Below, piece by piece: positions 53,742-63,468 of a stretch of 64,000 bases of DNA. The notes below the pieces were generated by a model. It was not told where the DNA came from and ran no database searches. It saw only the letters and a program-made list of their open reading frames with translations. A program made the position numbers and the translations under genes. Each line of letters starts with the position of its first letter. Positions within the stretch are counted from its first letter, which is position 1. The stretch is taken from positions 62,001 through 126,000 of the forward strand of contig NZ_JANYMP010000023.1 of assembly GCF_025061645.1 (NCBI RefSeq). Reading direction: 5' to 3'. The stretch comes from Umezawaea endophytica. GTDB lineage: Bacteria > Actinomycetota > Actinomycetes > Mycobacteriales > Pseudonocardiaceae.

Positions 53742-53990
53742 AGTGGCTTGCCGTTCCTCTGCTTCTCGTACCGCTGCGGTGCGGTGCCTAATGGGGGTCA
53801 CTGGGGACCCTTGGCGCGCTCCGCCCCTGTTCAAATGTCACGGTGCCCGGTCCACGCGGTCGGGCGTGTCGCGCCCGATGCATAAGCCGGTCCCACTGAG
53901 ATAACTCCGTGGGATGGGTCTTGCCTGACCCGCAGCACCCTGATCAGCCAGCGGGGTTAACCGATGTCCAATGACTCAGGGCGCGGACCG
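53742..53990 (-). promoter_or_regulatory. Leader and promoter region of the S10 operon
   Basis: This gene-free stretch lies upstream of rpsJ. It contains an imperfect palindrome at 53892-53913 (CCCACtGAG, ATAA, CTCcGTGGG) and several A/T-rich hexamers such as TTATGC on the minus strand, but I cannot place one promoter with confidence. Confidence 0.45.
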
Positions 53991-54038
53991 CTCGTGACGG
54001 GGCGGCCGAATTCTTACGAACGCGGCCGCCCCGACGAG
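53991..54038 (-). terminator. Terminator of the str operon (after tuf)
   Basis: GGGGCGGCCG (53999-54008) pairs with CGGCCGCCCC (54023-54032), extended by CTCGT/ACGAG outside. It lies about 70 nt past the tuf stop. Confidence 0.75.
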
Positions 54039-54107
54039 CAACCCGTTAAGGATGCCACACGGGTGTGCGGCGATCCAAATCGGGGTCTGGAATTAGACCA
54101 GGATCAC

Positions 54108-55301
<1,194 letters not shown>

Positions 55302-55438
55302 TGGATTGTCCTCCTGGACTTCGTATTGCTTGTCCGGCGGGCGGCTTCGCGCCCGCCGGACTACACGTCAGGGTCGATTGTGCGGACCCCAGGGAGACCC
55401 CCGGAGAGCCCGCTAGAACTGCGGTGCTCCGGTTTGGG

Positions 55439-57538
55439 TTACTCGCCCGTCGCCTTCGCGATGATTTCCTTCGCCACGTTGGTCGGAACCTCGGCGTAGG
55501 AGTCGAACACCATCGAGTAGTTCGCGCGACCCTGGGTGCGAGACCGCAGGTCGCCGACGTACCCGAACATTTCCGACAGCGGGACCAACGCCTTGACGAC
55601 GCGGGCACCGCTGCGCTCCTCCATGGCCTGGATCTGACCACGGCGGGAGTTGAGGTCACCGATGACGTCGCCCATGTAGTCCTCGGGCGTGGTCACCTCG
55701 ACCGCCATGACCGGCTCGAGGAGCACGGGGTTGGCCTTCCGAGCGGCTTCCTTGAGCGCGATGGAACCCGCGATCTTGAACGCCATCTCGGAGGAGTCGA
55801 CCTCGTGGTACGCACCGTCGAGCAGGGTCAGCTTGATGCCCACCAGCGGGTAGCCCGCCAGCACGCCGTACTGCATGGCGTCCTGGGCGCCCGCGTCCAC
55901 CGAGGGGATGTACTCCCTGGGGATGCGGCCACCGGTGACCTTGTTGTCGAACTCGTAGAGCGCACCGTCGGTGCTCTCCAGAGGCGACAGGGTGATGAGG
56001 ATCTTGGCGAACTGGCCGGAGCCACCGGTCTGCTTCTTGTGGGTGTAGGAGTACTTCTCCACGGTTCCGCGGATGGTCTCCCGGTACGCCACCTGAGGCT
56101 TGCCGATGTTGGCTTCGACCTTGTAGTCCGACTTCATGCGGTTGACGAGCACCTCGAGGTGCAGCTCGCCCATGCCCGCGATGATGGTCTGACCCGTTTC
56201 CTCGTCCAACTGGACCTGGAAGGTCGGGTCCTCCTCGGCCAGCTTCTGGATCGCCGTGCCCAGCTTCTCCTGGTCGGCCTTCGTCTTCGGCTCGATCGCG
56301 ACCCGGATCACCGGGTCGGGGAACGTCATCGACTCGAGGACGATCGGGTTCTGCGAGTCCGACAAGGTCTCGCCGGTGGTGGTCTCCTTGAGACCGATCA
56401 CCGCGTAGATGTGGCCCGCCTGGGCCTCGTCCACTGGCTGTTCCTTGTTGGCGTGCATCTGGAAGAGCTTCCCGATGCGCTCCTTGCGGTCCTTGGTCGA
56501 GTTGATGACCTGGGTGCCCGCGGAGAGCTTGCCCGAGTAGACCCGGATGTAGGTCAGCTTGCCGAAGAACGGGTGCGCCGCGATCTTGAAGGCGAGGGCC
56601 GCGAACGGCTCTTCCTTCGAGGGCTTGCGGAACGCGGGCGTGACGCCGTCCTGGAGGGTGCCCTCGACCGGCGGCACGTCCAGCGGGGACGGCAGGTAGT
56701 CGATGACCGCGTCGAGCATGGGCTGGACGCCCTTGTTCTTGAACGCGGAACCGCAGAGGACCGGGTACGCGGACCTGTTGGTCACGATCTTGCGGATACC
56801 GGTCTTGATCTGCTCCACCGACAGCTCTTCGCCACCGAGGTACAGCTCCATCAGGTCGTCGTCGGTCTCCGCGACGGCCTCGATCAGCTTCTCGCGGAAC
56901 TCGGCGACCTTGTCGGCGAGGTCGGCCGGGATCTCCTCGACCGTGTAGTCCTCACCCTTCTCCACCTCGCCGCGCCACGTGAGGGCGCGCATCTCGACCA
57001 GGTCGACGACTCCGATGAAGTCGCTCTCCGAGCCGATGGGGAGCTGGATCGGCAGCGGCTTGGCGCCGAGCCGCTCCTGGATGGTGCGCACGGTGAAGTA
57101 GAAGTCGGCGCCCAGCTTGTCCATCTTGTTGACGAAGCAGATGCGGGGCACGTCGTACTTGGTCGCCTGCCGCCAGACCTGCTCGGACTGGGGCTCGACG
57201 CCTTCCTTGCCGTCGAACACGGCAACAGCGCCATCGAGAACGCGCAGCGAACGCTCGACCTCGACCGTGAAGTCCACGTGGCCCGGCGTGTCGATGATGT
57301 TGATCTGGTGGTCTTTCCAGAAGCAGGTCGTCGCGGCGGACGTGATCGTGATGCCGCGCTTCTGCTCCTCCTCCATCCAGTCCATCGTCGCAGCGCCGTC
57401 GTGCACTTCGCCGATCTTGTAGCTCTTCCCCGTGTAGAAGAGGATTCGCTCGGTCGTCGTGGTCTTGCCCGCGTCGATGTGCGCCATGATCCCGATGTTG
57501 CGGACCTTGGCCAGATCGGTGAGCACTTCCTGTGCCAC
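55439..57538 (-). CDS. fusA: Elongation factor G
   Basis: EF-G drives translocation and ribosome recycling. This 699-aa protein has GTPase motifs [13 protein letters not shown] (about 19), [17 protein letters not shown] (about 84) and NKMDK (about 138), and all five domains to the C-terminal [16 protein letters not shown]. It is the third gene of rpsL-rpsG-fusA-tuf. Confidence 0.99.
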   Translation of the reverse strand: MAQEVLTDLAKVRNIGIMAHIDAGKTTTTERILFYTGKSYKIGEVHDGAATMDWMEEEQKRGITITSAATTCFWKDHQINIIDTPGHVDFTVEVERSLRVLDGAVAVFDGKEGVEPQSEQVWRQATKYDVPRICFVNKMDKLGADFYFTVRTIQERLGAKPLPIQLPIGSESDFIGVVDLVEMRALTWRGEVEKGEDYTVEEIPADLADKVAEFREKLIEAVAETDDDLMELYLGGEELSVEQIKTGIRKIVTNRSAYPVLCGSAFKNKGVQPMLDAVIDYLPSPLDVPPVEGTLQDGVTPAFRKPSKEEPFAALAFKIAAHPFFGKLTYIRVYSGKLSAGTQVINSTKDRKERIGKLFQMHANKEQPVDEAQAGHIYAVIGLKETTTGETLSDSQNPIVLESMTFPDPVIRVAIEPKTKADQEKLGTAIQKLAEEDPTFQVQLDEETGQTIIAGMGELHLEVLVNRMKSDYKVEANIGKPQVAYRETIRGTVEKYSYTHKKQTGGSGQFAKILITLSPLESTDGALYEFDNKVTGGRIPREYIPSVDAGAQDAMQYGVLAGYPLVGIKLTLLDGAYHEVDSSEMAFKIAGSIALKEAARKANPVLLEPVMAVEVTTPEDYMGDVIGDLNSRRGQIQAMEERSGARVVKALVPLSEMFGYVGDLRSRTQGRANYSMVFDSYAEVPTNVAKEIIAKATGE

Positions 57539-57626
57539 GGGTGTCTTCCCCTGTCTTTGAGCAGCTGGTAGCAGTGCTCGCTAGGGCTGGGAGAGCCCGA
57601 CCCGCGAGTGCGGGCCGGGCATCACA

Positions 57627-58097
57627 TCACCAGCGGTAGTGAGCGAAGGCCTTGTTGGACTCGGCCATCTTGTGCGTGTCCTCGCGACGCTTGACGCTCG
57701 CGCCGAGGCCGTTGCTCGCGTCGAGCAGCTCGTTCATCAGGCGCTCGACCATCGTCTTCTCACGACGCTGCCGGGAGAAGGTGATGAGCCAGCGGAGCGC
57801 CAGCGTGGTGGAGCGCGACGGACGAACCTCGACCGGCACCTGGTAGGTGGCGCCACCGACACGGCGGCTGCGCACCTCGAGGGTCGGCTTGACGTTGTCC
57901 AGGGCGCGCTTCAGCGTGACGACCGGGTCGGTGCCGGTCTTCTCGCGAGCACCCTCGAGCGCTTCGTAGACGATCTTCTCGGCGACCGAGCGCTTGCCGT
58001 CGACCAGCACCTTGTTGATGAGCTGCGTCACCAGCGGAGAGCTGTAGACCGGGTCGGAGATCAGCGGCCGCTTCGGGGCCGGTCCCTTGCGGGGCAT
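57627..58097 (-). CDS. rpsG: 30S ribosomal protein S7
   Basis: This 156-aa protein starts at ATG 58097 ([20 protein letters not shown]), touching the rpsL stop, and has [17 protein letters not shown] and [16 protein letters not shown]7 organises the 3' domain of 16S rRNA. Confidence 0.98.
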   Translation of the reverse strand: MPRKGPAPKRPLISDPVYSSPLVTQLINKVLVDGKRSVAEKIVYEALEGAREKTGTDPVVTLKRALDNVKPTLEVRSRRVGGATYQVPVEVRPSRSTTLALRWLITFSRQRREKTMVERLMNELLDASNGLGASVKRREDTHKMAESNKAFAHYRW

Positions 58098-58471
58098 TAG
58101 CTCTTCTCCTTCTTCGCGCCGTAACGGCTGCGAGCCTGCTTGCGGTTCTTCACGCCCTGGGTGTCCAGGGAACCGCGGATGATCTTGTAGCGAACACCCG
58201 GCAGGTCCTTCACACGACCGCCGCGCACGAGCACCATCGAGTGCTCCTGCAGGTTGTGACCCTCGCCGGGGATGTAGGCGGTGACCTCGATGCCACTGGT
58301 CAGCTTCACGCGGGCAACCTTGCGGAGCGCCGAGTTGGGCTTCTTCGGGGTCGTGGTGTAGACGCGGGTGCACACACCGCGCCGCTGCGGGCTCCCCTTG
58401 AGGGCCGCGGTCTTCTGCTTGGCGACCTTGTCAGTGCGGCCCTTGCGGACCAGCTGCTGGATCGTTGGCAT
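58097..58471 (-). CDS. rpsL: 30S ribosomal protein S12
   Basis: This 124-aa protein starts at ATG 58471. The streptomycin-sensitive lysines are intact in [17 protein letters not shown] and [14 protein letters not shown], so no resistance change is visible. It heads the str operon. The frame open to 58774 covers the leader. Confidence 0.98.
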   Translation of the reverse strand: MPTIQQLVRKGRTDKVAKQKTAALKGSPQRRGVCTRVYTTTPKKPNSALRKVARVKLTSGIEVTAYIPGEGHNLQEHSMVLVRGGRVKDLPGVRYKIIRGSLDTQGVKNRKQARSRYGAKKEKS

Positions 58472-58713
58472 ACGCCGGCTGCTTCTTCCGTTGTTGCGTC
58501 TCGTCACACGTGCTGGCGAGCTCTGTTTACTTGATCCCTCTCTGCACCCGAGGTCGGGCGTGTCGCCCGGATCCCAAGGTCCGCGGGTAACACCGCAGGT
58601 GTTCCAGCGAGTGGAGGACACCGGTGCTTCAGGCAAACCGGCACCGCCACGAGAGGGCGTTGCCGCTGCATAGGCACACGGAGCGGCCCGACATGGGTCG
58701 GGCACGAGTATCA
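58472..58713 (-). other. Leader of the str operon
   Basis: This is an untranslated stretch of about 240 nt between the rpsL promoter and rpsL. It contains a hairpin GCCCGAC-ATGG-GTCGGGC at about 58687-58704, just after the expected transcription start. No gene is supported. Confidence 0.5.
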
Positions 58714-58743
58714 AAGATACCTCGCTTCGTCGACCGGGGTCAA
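58714..58743 (-). promoter_or_regulatory. Promoter of the str operon (rpsL-rpsG-fusA-tuf)
   Basis: On the minus strand TTGACC, 18 nt and TATCTT form a strong sigma-70-type promoter. The -10 lies within the inverted repeat GTATC-TTT-GATAC. Confidence 0.7.
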
Positions 58744-58796
58744 AACGGGGGTACCCGCGCTCCCCCGCTCCCACGTGCGAGGTCTCGCGATGCGGA

Positions 58797-59774
58797 CTAC
58801 GAGGGGACGGCCGCCACCCGGTTCGCCCGCGACCTCGTGACGACCACCACAGCGATGCCCGTGAGCAGCAGCACCAGGCCCGGCAGAGCTTCCGGCCGCG
58901 GGACCTGACCGAGCCACAGCCACGCGATCAGTGCCGCGCCGGGGACCTCGAGCAGGATCAGCAGGCTGACCGTGCTCGCGGACACCTTGTGCAGCGCGTA
59001 GCTGAACATCGAGTGGCCGAGGAGCTGCGCGCCGACGGCGAGGCCCGCGATGGCGAGCCAGGTGGTGGCGTCGAAGCCGACGAGCGGGACGCGGAACACC
59101 AGGCAGCCCGCCAGGAGCAGCGCGGCGCAGACCGAGTAGCAGACGAGCGTGTAGGTAGTCGTGGTCACCGCGGCGGTGCGGGCGCGTTCGCCGAAGGCGG
59201 TGTAGACGGCGGCGCAGGCACCGCCCGCGAGGGCCAGGAGGTCACCCGCCAGAGCTGGGCCGCCGACGGTGAGGTCCGCGCCGGTGGCGATGACCACCCC
59301 GGCGACCGCGAGGACGGTGCCCAGCCAGGTCGTGATGGGGACCCGGTGGCCCTGGAGGCGGGCGATGAGGGCCTGCCAGATGGGTTGGGTGGCCACCAGC
59401 GCGGTGGCGGTGGCGACGCTCGTGAGCTGGATGCTGGGCATCCAGGTGGCGAAGTGGGCGGCCAGGGCTATGCCCGCCAGGACGCAGTGGAGGCCTTCGC
59501 GTTTGCGGGTGGTGGTGAGGGAGCGGAGTTCGGTGGTGCGGGTGGGGCTGGTGAGGGTGAAAGGGGTTAGGACGGCTACGGCGAGGGTGTTGCGCCAGAA
59601 GGCCAGGGCCAGGGCGGGGGCGGCGGCGAAGGCGATCAAGGGGCCGGAGGAGGAGACGGCCAGGAGGGCGATGGTGATGGCTGCTGTGGTGAGGGGGGTT
59701 GGGGGGTGGGGGCGGGGTGGCACGTGGGCCATCTTTGCTCGTGGGTGGGGGGTGGGTGGGGTGAGGTTGGCCAT
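58797..59774 (-). CDS. EamA-family (DMT superfamily) exporter
   Basis: This 325-aa protein shows ten membrane helices in two EamA repeats (about 28-170 and 178-320). [20 protein letters not shown] lies in the first, and [20 protein letters not shown] with LIAWLWLGQ in the second, as in drug/metabolite exporters. The substrate is unknown. ATG 59774 is used; ATG 59732 would shorten a Pro-rich lead. The 5' third is unusually rich in A/C on the coding strand, as part of a G/T-skewed region continuing to 61550. Confidence 0.88.
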   Translation of the reverse strand: MANLTPPTPHPRAKMAHVPPRPHPPTPLTTAAITIALLAVSSSGPLIAFAAAPALALAFWRNTLAVAVLTPFTLTSPTRTTELRSLTTTRKREGLHCVLAGIALAAHFATWMPSIQLTSVATATALVATQPIWQALIARLQGHRVPITTWLGTVLAVAGVVIATGADLTVGGPALAGDLLALAGGACAAVYTAFGERARTAAVTTTTYTLVCYSVCAALLLAGCLVFRVPLVGFDATTWLAIAGLAVGAQLLGHSMFSYALHKVSASTVSLLILLEVPGAALIAWLWLGQVPRPEALPGLVLLLTGIAVVVVTRSRANRVAAVPS

Positions 59775-60281
59775 GGGGTAACGGCTGGGTGAGGGGCTGG
59801 GTGGGGGTGGCGGGCTTGTGGCGGGATGGGATTTGGGGGCGGGTTGAGCGCGGTGCGTGTAGTTCGCGTTGTCGCGGCGGCTGTAGGTGGTGTGTGGCTC
59901 GGCGTGGTGGTGTGGGCGGCTGTTGTTGCTTCGCTGTTGGGTGGCGTCAGGTTCATCGGGCCGAAGTCGTCCGCGCGGACCACGGGTTCCGGCTTGGGCG
60001 TGTGGGTCGTAGAGGTGGCGTTTCAGTCGGCTGGGCAGTCGGGTTGGTTGGTCGGTCAGTTCGGTAGGTCAGTCCCGTAGGTCTGGTCGGTCGAGGCAGG
60101 CTGCGGGCTGGCCGGTCGGGCCGGTCGGGCCGGTCGGGTCGGGCTGGTCGGTCGAGCAGGTCGAGTCGGGTCGGCCCAGTCGATCAGTCGGCCGGTCGGG
60201 TCGGTCAGCCGAGCCGGTTGATCAGTCGGGTTGGCTGGTCGGCCGGCCAGTTGCCCGGTCGGGCCGGTCGGTGGTCGGTTT

Positions 60282-60304
60282 TTGTCGGACCTTGGTCGTA
60301 GCGT
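60282..60304 (+). promoter_or_regulatory. RecA-NDp/PafBC-like promoter motif, copy 1
   Basis: TTGTCGG, 10 nt, then TAGCGT has the layout of the actinobacterial RecA-NDp promoter (TTGTCRG-N10-TAGnGT), used in LexA-independent DNA-damage induction through PafBC. No gene follows directly; palindromic element B starts 135 bp downstream. Confidence 0.5.
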
Positions 60305-60346
60305 GTGTATCGGGGGGTCCTCACGGTCGGGGGACCTCTGGTTTGT
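60283..60346 (+). repeat. 64-nt repeat, copy 1
   Basis: It starts TGTCGGACC and ends TCTGGTTTGT, matching 60756-60819 at about 55 of 64 positions without gaps. It includes the promoter motif and a downstream GGTCC/GGACC pairing. Confidence 0.8.
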
Positions 60347-60439
60347 GGTGGTCCTGGGGTTCGCGGTGGTGAGGCGAATTCGAGGTGGGTGGGCGGCTGG
60401 CGGTTTGGGTGGGGGCACGGGCAGCGGGTTCCAGCGTGG

Positions 60440-60558
60440 GTGGCCGGTTTGACTTGGGGCCCCTAGATTTGCCCCTTCGTCGGACCAAAACGGCGGGGAG
60501 GTGAAGCCGCCGTCCGACGCAAGTTTAAGGGGCAAATCCCCCAAGTAAAACCGGCCAC
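60440..60558 (+). repeat. Palindromic element, copy B (119 bp)
   Basis: This is the same hairpin as copy A with ten differences. Outer-stem A-T is replaced by G-C in both arms (GCCGGTT with AACCGGC), and the apical stem GGCAG/CTGCC becomes CGGCGG/CCGCCG. The bulges CCCCTAG and CAAGTTT are unchanged. It is oriented as copy A and preceded by G/T-rich sequence. Confidence 0.9.
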
Positions 60559-60754
60559 GGTTGCGTATGGCCAGGTCAAGTGGGGTGCTCCTGCTGATTA
60601 CTGGCATGGGTTGGTTGGTGGTGATCCCCAGGTTTGTTGCGAGGCTTTGGCAAGTTGGGCGCGTGGTGTGCGGCTTTGCCCGGCAGGTCGGTGGCTGTCC
60701 GTGGTTCTGGATATGTGGTGCTGAATTTTGTGTGGCGGTTGTGTGTTTCGAAAA

Positions 60755-60777
60755 ATGTCGGACCCCCGTCGTAGCGT
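60755..60777 (+). promoter_or_regulatory. RecA-NDp/PafBC-like promoter motif, copy 2
   Basis: ATGTCGG, 10 nt, then TAGCGT lies 55-70 nt before the possible starts of the APH-fold gene. It would make that gene DNA-damage inducible if the motif is functional. Confidence 0.55.
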
Positions 60778-60819
60778 GTGTGTCGGGGGGTCCTCACTTC
60801 TGGGGGACCTCCGGTTTGT
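60756..60819 (+). repeat. 64-nt repeat, copy 2
   Basis: This is the second copy of the 60283-60346 repeat. It covers promoter copy 2 and the expected 5' leader of the APH-fold gene. Confidence 0.8.
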
Positions 60820-60844
60820 CTTGGTTGGGTGATTGACTGGGGTG

Positions 60845-61726
60845 GTGACCTCAGATCTTGTTGCCGGTATGGCCGCGCTTGTGCCTGGTGGGGTGGCGCC
60901 GGTGGTGTTGGCTGTGCGTGGGGCTGTTGTGGTTGTGCGGGTTGGGGATGTTGTGCTCAAGGCGCATGAGCCTGGGGCTGGTGTTGTTGAGCTGTCTGCT
61001 CGGTTGCGGTTGGCCGGGGATTTGCGGTTGCGGGAACTGGTGTTGCCGCCGTTGTCGGTGTCTCCCTCGGTGGTTGAGGGGCGGGTTGTGACCGTTTGGC
61101 CGTTGGGGGTGCCTGTGCCTGAGCGGGATCCGGTTTCTGCGCCGCTTGAGGAAGCCGGGCGGTTGTTGGCGGCGTTGCACCGGTTTGGGCCTGCGGATTT
61201 TGGTGGGGTTGGGCCGGTGTCCGGGGCGCCTCAGCGGATGGTGCGTGCGGTTGACGAGTTGCGTCGTGCTGGGCTTGGTAGGCGGGCGGACGTGGTGTTG
61301 CGGGCGTTTGGGACCTTGCCCTTGGTGGAGGCGCCTGCGCGGGTGGTGGTTTGTCATGGGGACTGGCATCTCGGGCAGATGGTTTTGGCCGGGGGGTGGC
61401 GGTTGATCGATGTTGACGACCTGGGGTTCGGTGATCCTGCTTGGGACTTGGCGCGGCCTGCCGCGCTGTACGCGGCGGGGGTGCTGGATCCGGAGACTTG
61501 GGGGCGGTTCCTCGACTCGTACGTGGCCGCGGGTGGGGTGGCTGTTGACGCTCGGGATCCGTGGGTGGCGTTGGACGTGCCCGCGCGGGCGTTGGTGATC
61601 CAGATGGCGGCGCGTGCGCTGGTGGCTGCGCAGCGCGACGAAAAGGTGCTGGACGAAGCGCAGGAAGCGCTCCTGGAGGCGTGCGATCGGATCGTCGCGG
61701 CACATCCACACATGGCTCGCGGCTAA
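60845..61726 (+). CDS. APH-fold (aminoglycoside phosphotransferase-like) protein
   Basis: This 293-aa protein has the kinase-like catalytic loop VCHGDWHLGQMVL (about 170-182) and metal loop LIDVDDLGFGDPAWDLAR (about 188-205) of the APH/choline kinase superfamily. The N-lobe is short, with VVVRVGDVVLKAHEPG as the likely ATP-binding strand and lysine. The substrate is unknown; resistance should not be assumed. GTG 60845, GTG 60842 and TTG 60833 are all possible starts. Codon use is richer in G and T at third positions than in its neighbours. The upstream promoter motif suggests DNA-damage control. Confidence 0.85.
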   Translation: MTSDLVAGMAALVPGGVAPVVLAVRGAVVVVRVGDVVLKAHEPGAGVVELSARLRLAGDLRLRELVLPPLSVSPSVVEGRVVTVWPLGVPVPERDPVSAPLEEAGRLLAALHRFGPADFGGVGPVSGAPQRMVRAVDELRRAGLGRRADVVLRAFGTLPLVEAPARVVVCHGDWHLGQMVLAGGWRLIDVDDLGFGDPAWDLARPAALYAAGVLDPETWGRFLDSYVAAGGVAVDARDPWVALDVPARALVIQMAARALVAAQRDEKVLDEAQEALLEACDRIVAAHPHMARG

Positions 61727-61774
61727 TATCGGACGTATCGCCGAAGGGGCGTGTACGAGCAGGAGGCCCACACG

Positions 61775-62065
61775 ATGCAGTGTCCGAAGTGTCACGCGAA
61801 CATGCGCACCTACGACCGCATGGGGGTGCACATCGACCAGTGCGATGGCTGCCGCGGCGTGTTCCTCGACTACGGCGAGCTGGAAGCCATCACGCGGCTG
61901 GAGACCCAGATGGCGACCCCGCCGCCCGTCGCGCCGCCGGCCGCCTACCCGCCGCCCGGTTACGCGCAGCCCGCTCCCGCGTGGGGCGCGCCGCAGGTCC
62001 ACTACGGGCACCACGGCCACCGTCGGAAGCACGGCGGCCTGGCAGGTCTTTTCTACTCCTCCTGA
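61775..62065 (+). CDS. Zinc-ribbon (zf-TFIIB) protein
   Basis: This 96-aa protein starts at ATG 61775, with AGGAGG 8 nt upstream (a GTG at 61751 lies before that site). It has a zinc ribbon MQCPKCHANMRTYDRMGVHI then CDGCRGVFLDYGELE with two CxxC pairs, a Pro/Tyr-rich linker, and a His-rich end HYGHHGHRRKHGGLAGLFYS. The function of this family is unknown. It is 48 nt after the APH-fold gene. Confidence 0.88.
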   Translation: MQCPKCHANMRTYDRMGVHIDQCDGCRGVFLDYGELEAITRLETQMATPPPVAPPAAYPPPGYAQPAPAWGAPQVHYGHHGHRRKHGGLAGLFYSS

Positions 62066-62072
62066 TCCACCC

Positions 62073-62109
62073 GTGGTGGGGGGGGGGCCCGGGGGGGGGC
62101 CCCCGCCAC
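62073..62109 (+). terminator. Poly-G hairpin after the zinc-ribbon gene
   Basis: GTGGT, ten G, CCC, nine G, five C, then GCCAC. The ends pair (GTGGTGGGGG with CCCCCGCCAC, one G-T pair). It can act as a terminator and may also form a G-quadruplex. Run lengths may be affected by sequencing error. Confidence 0.55.
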
Positions 62110-62121
62110 TCAGCGGTTGCG

Positions 62122-62152
62122 ACTACCGAGAATGTGGTTGATACTTGGTAGT
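62122..62152 (+). promoter_or_regulatory. Inverted repeat upstream of the HTH/RelE-like pair, possible auto-operator
   Basis: ACTACCGAG (62122-62130) is matched by CTTGGTAGT (62144-62152) with 8 of 9 bases complementary. It lies just before the GGGAGG ribosome site of the gene at 62171. A role in autoregulation is inferred. Confidence 0.45.
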
Positions 62153-62170
62153 GACTGAGGGGAGGTCGTC

Positions 62171-62617
62171 ATGTCCGTAGCGACCGAGGCAGCGCAGATC
62201 CGCGATCTGTTCGAGCAGATCGAGGAGATCGAGGAAGTCGCGTTGACGCTGCACGAGGACGACGTGCGCAGGCACAAGCTCGCGGGCGTCGTCGCCAGAG
62301 CGCTGCGACAGGCGCCGCCCATCCGGCCCGTCGTGGCGGGGGAACTGCTCGACCTCACCGAGAAGACCGTGAAGGCGTGGGCGCGTGAGGGCGTGCTCGC
62401 CATCAGCAGCCAAGAGCCGCGGATGCTGCTCGACGCCGAACGCCTCCACGAGGTGCTGCACCTCGTCTCCGACCTGCGCCGCGCGGGCAAGAGCCGCGGC
62501 CTGCTCGACGAGGTCCACCGCAGGCTCAGTGACCTGGCCCTGCTCGACCGCACCGACCTCGCCGCCAGCCTGGAGCAGATGCACCGGGGCGAAGGACGCG
62601 TGGTCCGCACCGGTTGA
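62171..62617 (+). CDS. Helix-turn-helix protein, probable antitoxin
   Basis: This 148-aa helical protein has an excisionase/MerR-like helix-turn-helix near 55-80 (VVAGELLDLTEKTVKAWARE, then GVLAI). The N-terminus is acidic (EQIEEIEEVALTLHEDD), and the C-terminal half is helical and charged. Its stop overlaps the next gene as TTGA. Gene order, coupling and the upstream inverted repeat fit a type II antitoxin that represses its own promoter; no exact family is recognised. Confidence 0.72.
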   Translation: MSVATEAAQIRDLFEQIEEIEEVALTLHEDDVRRHKLAGVVARALRQAPPIRPVVAGELLDLTEKTVKAWAREGVLAISSQEPRMLLDAERLHEVLHLVSDLRRAGKSRGLLDEVHRRLSDLALLDRTDLAASLEQMHRGEGRVVRTG

Positions 62618-63051
62618 TCCAGGTCGTCGAAACCCCAGTCGCCAGCTCCCAGGCGTCCGGCCTGCGCGGGCCCGCCCGCCAGGCCTACGACCGGTTCCTG
62701 GACGAGCTCGCGCACAGCGGCTGCGCGGCGCTCGGCTACCGCGTCACCGGCCCCGAACCACTCCCCCGCCTGTGCGTGAAGCACCTCCGCGGCGCGGACC
62801 GCGTCGTGGTCGCGTTCCCCGCACCGGAAACCGTGTGGGTGCTGCTGGTCGGCCCGCACGACGACGACCCCGGCCGCAACCTGTACGACGCGCTGTACGA
62901 ACTGGCGGGCGTCCGGCCGCGCACGGGCGACAAGCGCACCAAACCCCGCTGCTGCGACGACGAGACCGGCGCACCACCCGTGGTGGACGCGGACCTGATC
63001 GACGACCTGGTGGCCCGCGCCCGAGCGATCACGAGGGCGCGGCGGCGCTAG
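62614..63051 (+). CDS. RelE/ParE-like protein, probable toxin of the pair
   Basis: This 145-aa protein from TTG 62614 overlaps the upstream gene by four bases. The central strands LCVKHLRGADRVVVAFP and TVWVLLVGPHDDD resemble the RelE fold (basic Lys/Arg, then a beta hairpin ending in a His loop). A C-terminal part has KPRCCDDETG and a final Arg-rich helix. No signal peptide is seen. The toxin role is inferred from fold hints and gene context only. Confidence 0.6.
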   Translation: MIQVVETPVASSQASGLRGPARQAYDRFLDELAHSGCAALGYRVTGPEPLPRLCVKHLRGADRVVVAFPAPETVWVLLVGPHDDDPGRNLYDALYELAGVRPRTGDKRTKPRCCDDETGAPPVVDADLIDDLVARARAITRARRR

Positions 63052-63057
63052 CATGTT

Positions 63058-63084
63058 TTGTGGATGAATCATCCTTTTTAGTAT
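63058..63084 (+). promoter_or_regulatory. Promoter with embedded palindromic operator, leaderless type
   Basis: TTGTGG, 15 nt and TAGTAT lie just before GTG 63094, leaving only 9 nt after the -10. Between the boxes is the perfect palindrome GGATGA-A-TCATCC (63062-63074), and GTATCA/TGATAC (63081-63086 with 63099-63104) spans the start. The stretch is much richer in A and T than the surrounding DNA. Confidence 0.55.
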
Positions 63085-63093
63085 CATGAACAA

Positions 63094-63468
63094 GTGAGTG
63101 ATACCCCTTTTAGGGATACGGCGCGCAGGCTGTCCGAGCGGATGGACTACATCAGCATGTCCGTGCACAGCGATCGGGCACGCTCGCACGGCTGGTGGCG
63201 CAACGTCGTCGAGTTCGGACCGTGGAACGGGCCAGGCGAGACCAGGGTCGGCCCGCCGACACCCGAAGCCATCCAGGGCATCGCCAAGTTGTTCGGCACC
63301 ACGACCGAACGCGTCAGCGCCATGGTCGCCCAGGACTGGTACCAGGTCGGCCAGACTTCGGGCCATTCATCACGGGTAGCGCGGCTCGCTCACGGGATAG
63401 ATCAGCTCAACGAGGACGACACCGACCTGGTCGAGCAGTTGATCAATCGACTGGCGACGATCAAGTGA
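63094..63468 (+). CDS. Small HTH-like protein of a two-gene module
   Basis: This 124-aa protein starts at GTG 63094. Residues 1-60 contain RLSERMDYISMSVHSDRARS and Trp-rich HGWWRNVVEFGPWNGPG. About 62-85 resembles a helix-turn-helix (PTPEAIQGIAKLFGTTTERV, then MVAQDWY). The stop overlaps the next gene as GTGA. Similar two-gene modules occur in actinomycete genomes, as I recall, without known function; palindromes at the promoter suggest self-regulation. Confidence 0.7.
   Translation: MSDTPFRDTARRLSERMDYISMSVHSDRARSHGWWRNVVEFGPWNGPGETRVGPPTPEAIQGIAKLFGTTTERVSAMVAQDWYQVGQTSGHSSRVARLAHGIDQLNEDDTDLVEQLINRLATIK

Larger units (their letters stand above)
59775..60439 (+). other. G/T-rich gene-free stretch with GGTCGG-type tandem repeats
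   Basis: No gene is supported; the short open frames here are low-complexity. From about 60035 to 60280 the plus strand is dominated by imperfect repeats of GGTCGG, GGCCGGTCGG and GTCAGTCGG. The promoter of the EamA gene should lie close to 59775. The stretch also carries repeat copy 1 at 60283-60346. Confidence 0.65.

Noticed and set aside
59826-60080. Plus-strand open frame of 84 residues after the EamA gene
   Set aside because: No ribosome site, and the residue use simply reflects the G/T-rich DNA.
60035-60280. Possible CRISPR or regulated tandem array in the GGTCGG-rich stretch
   Set aside because: Units are short, unequal and not separated by spacers; it is simple-sequence drift.
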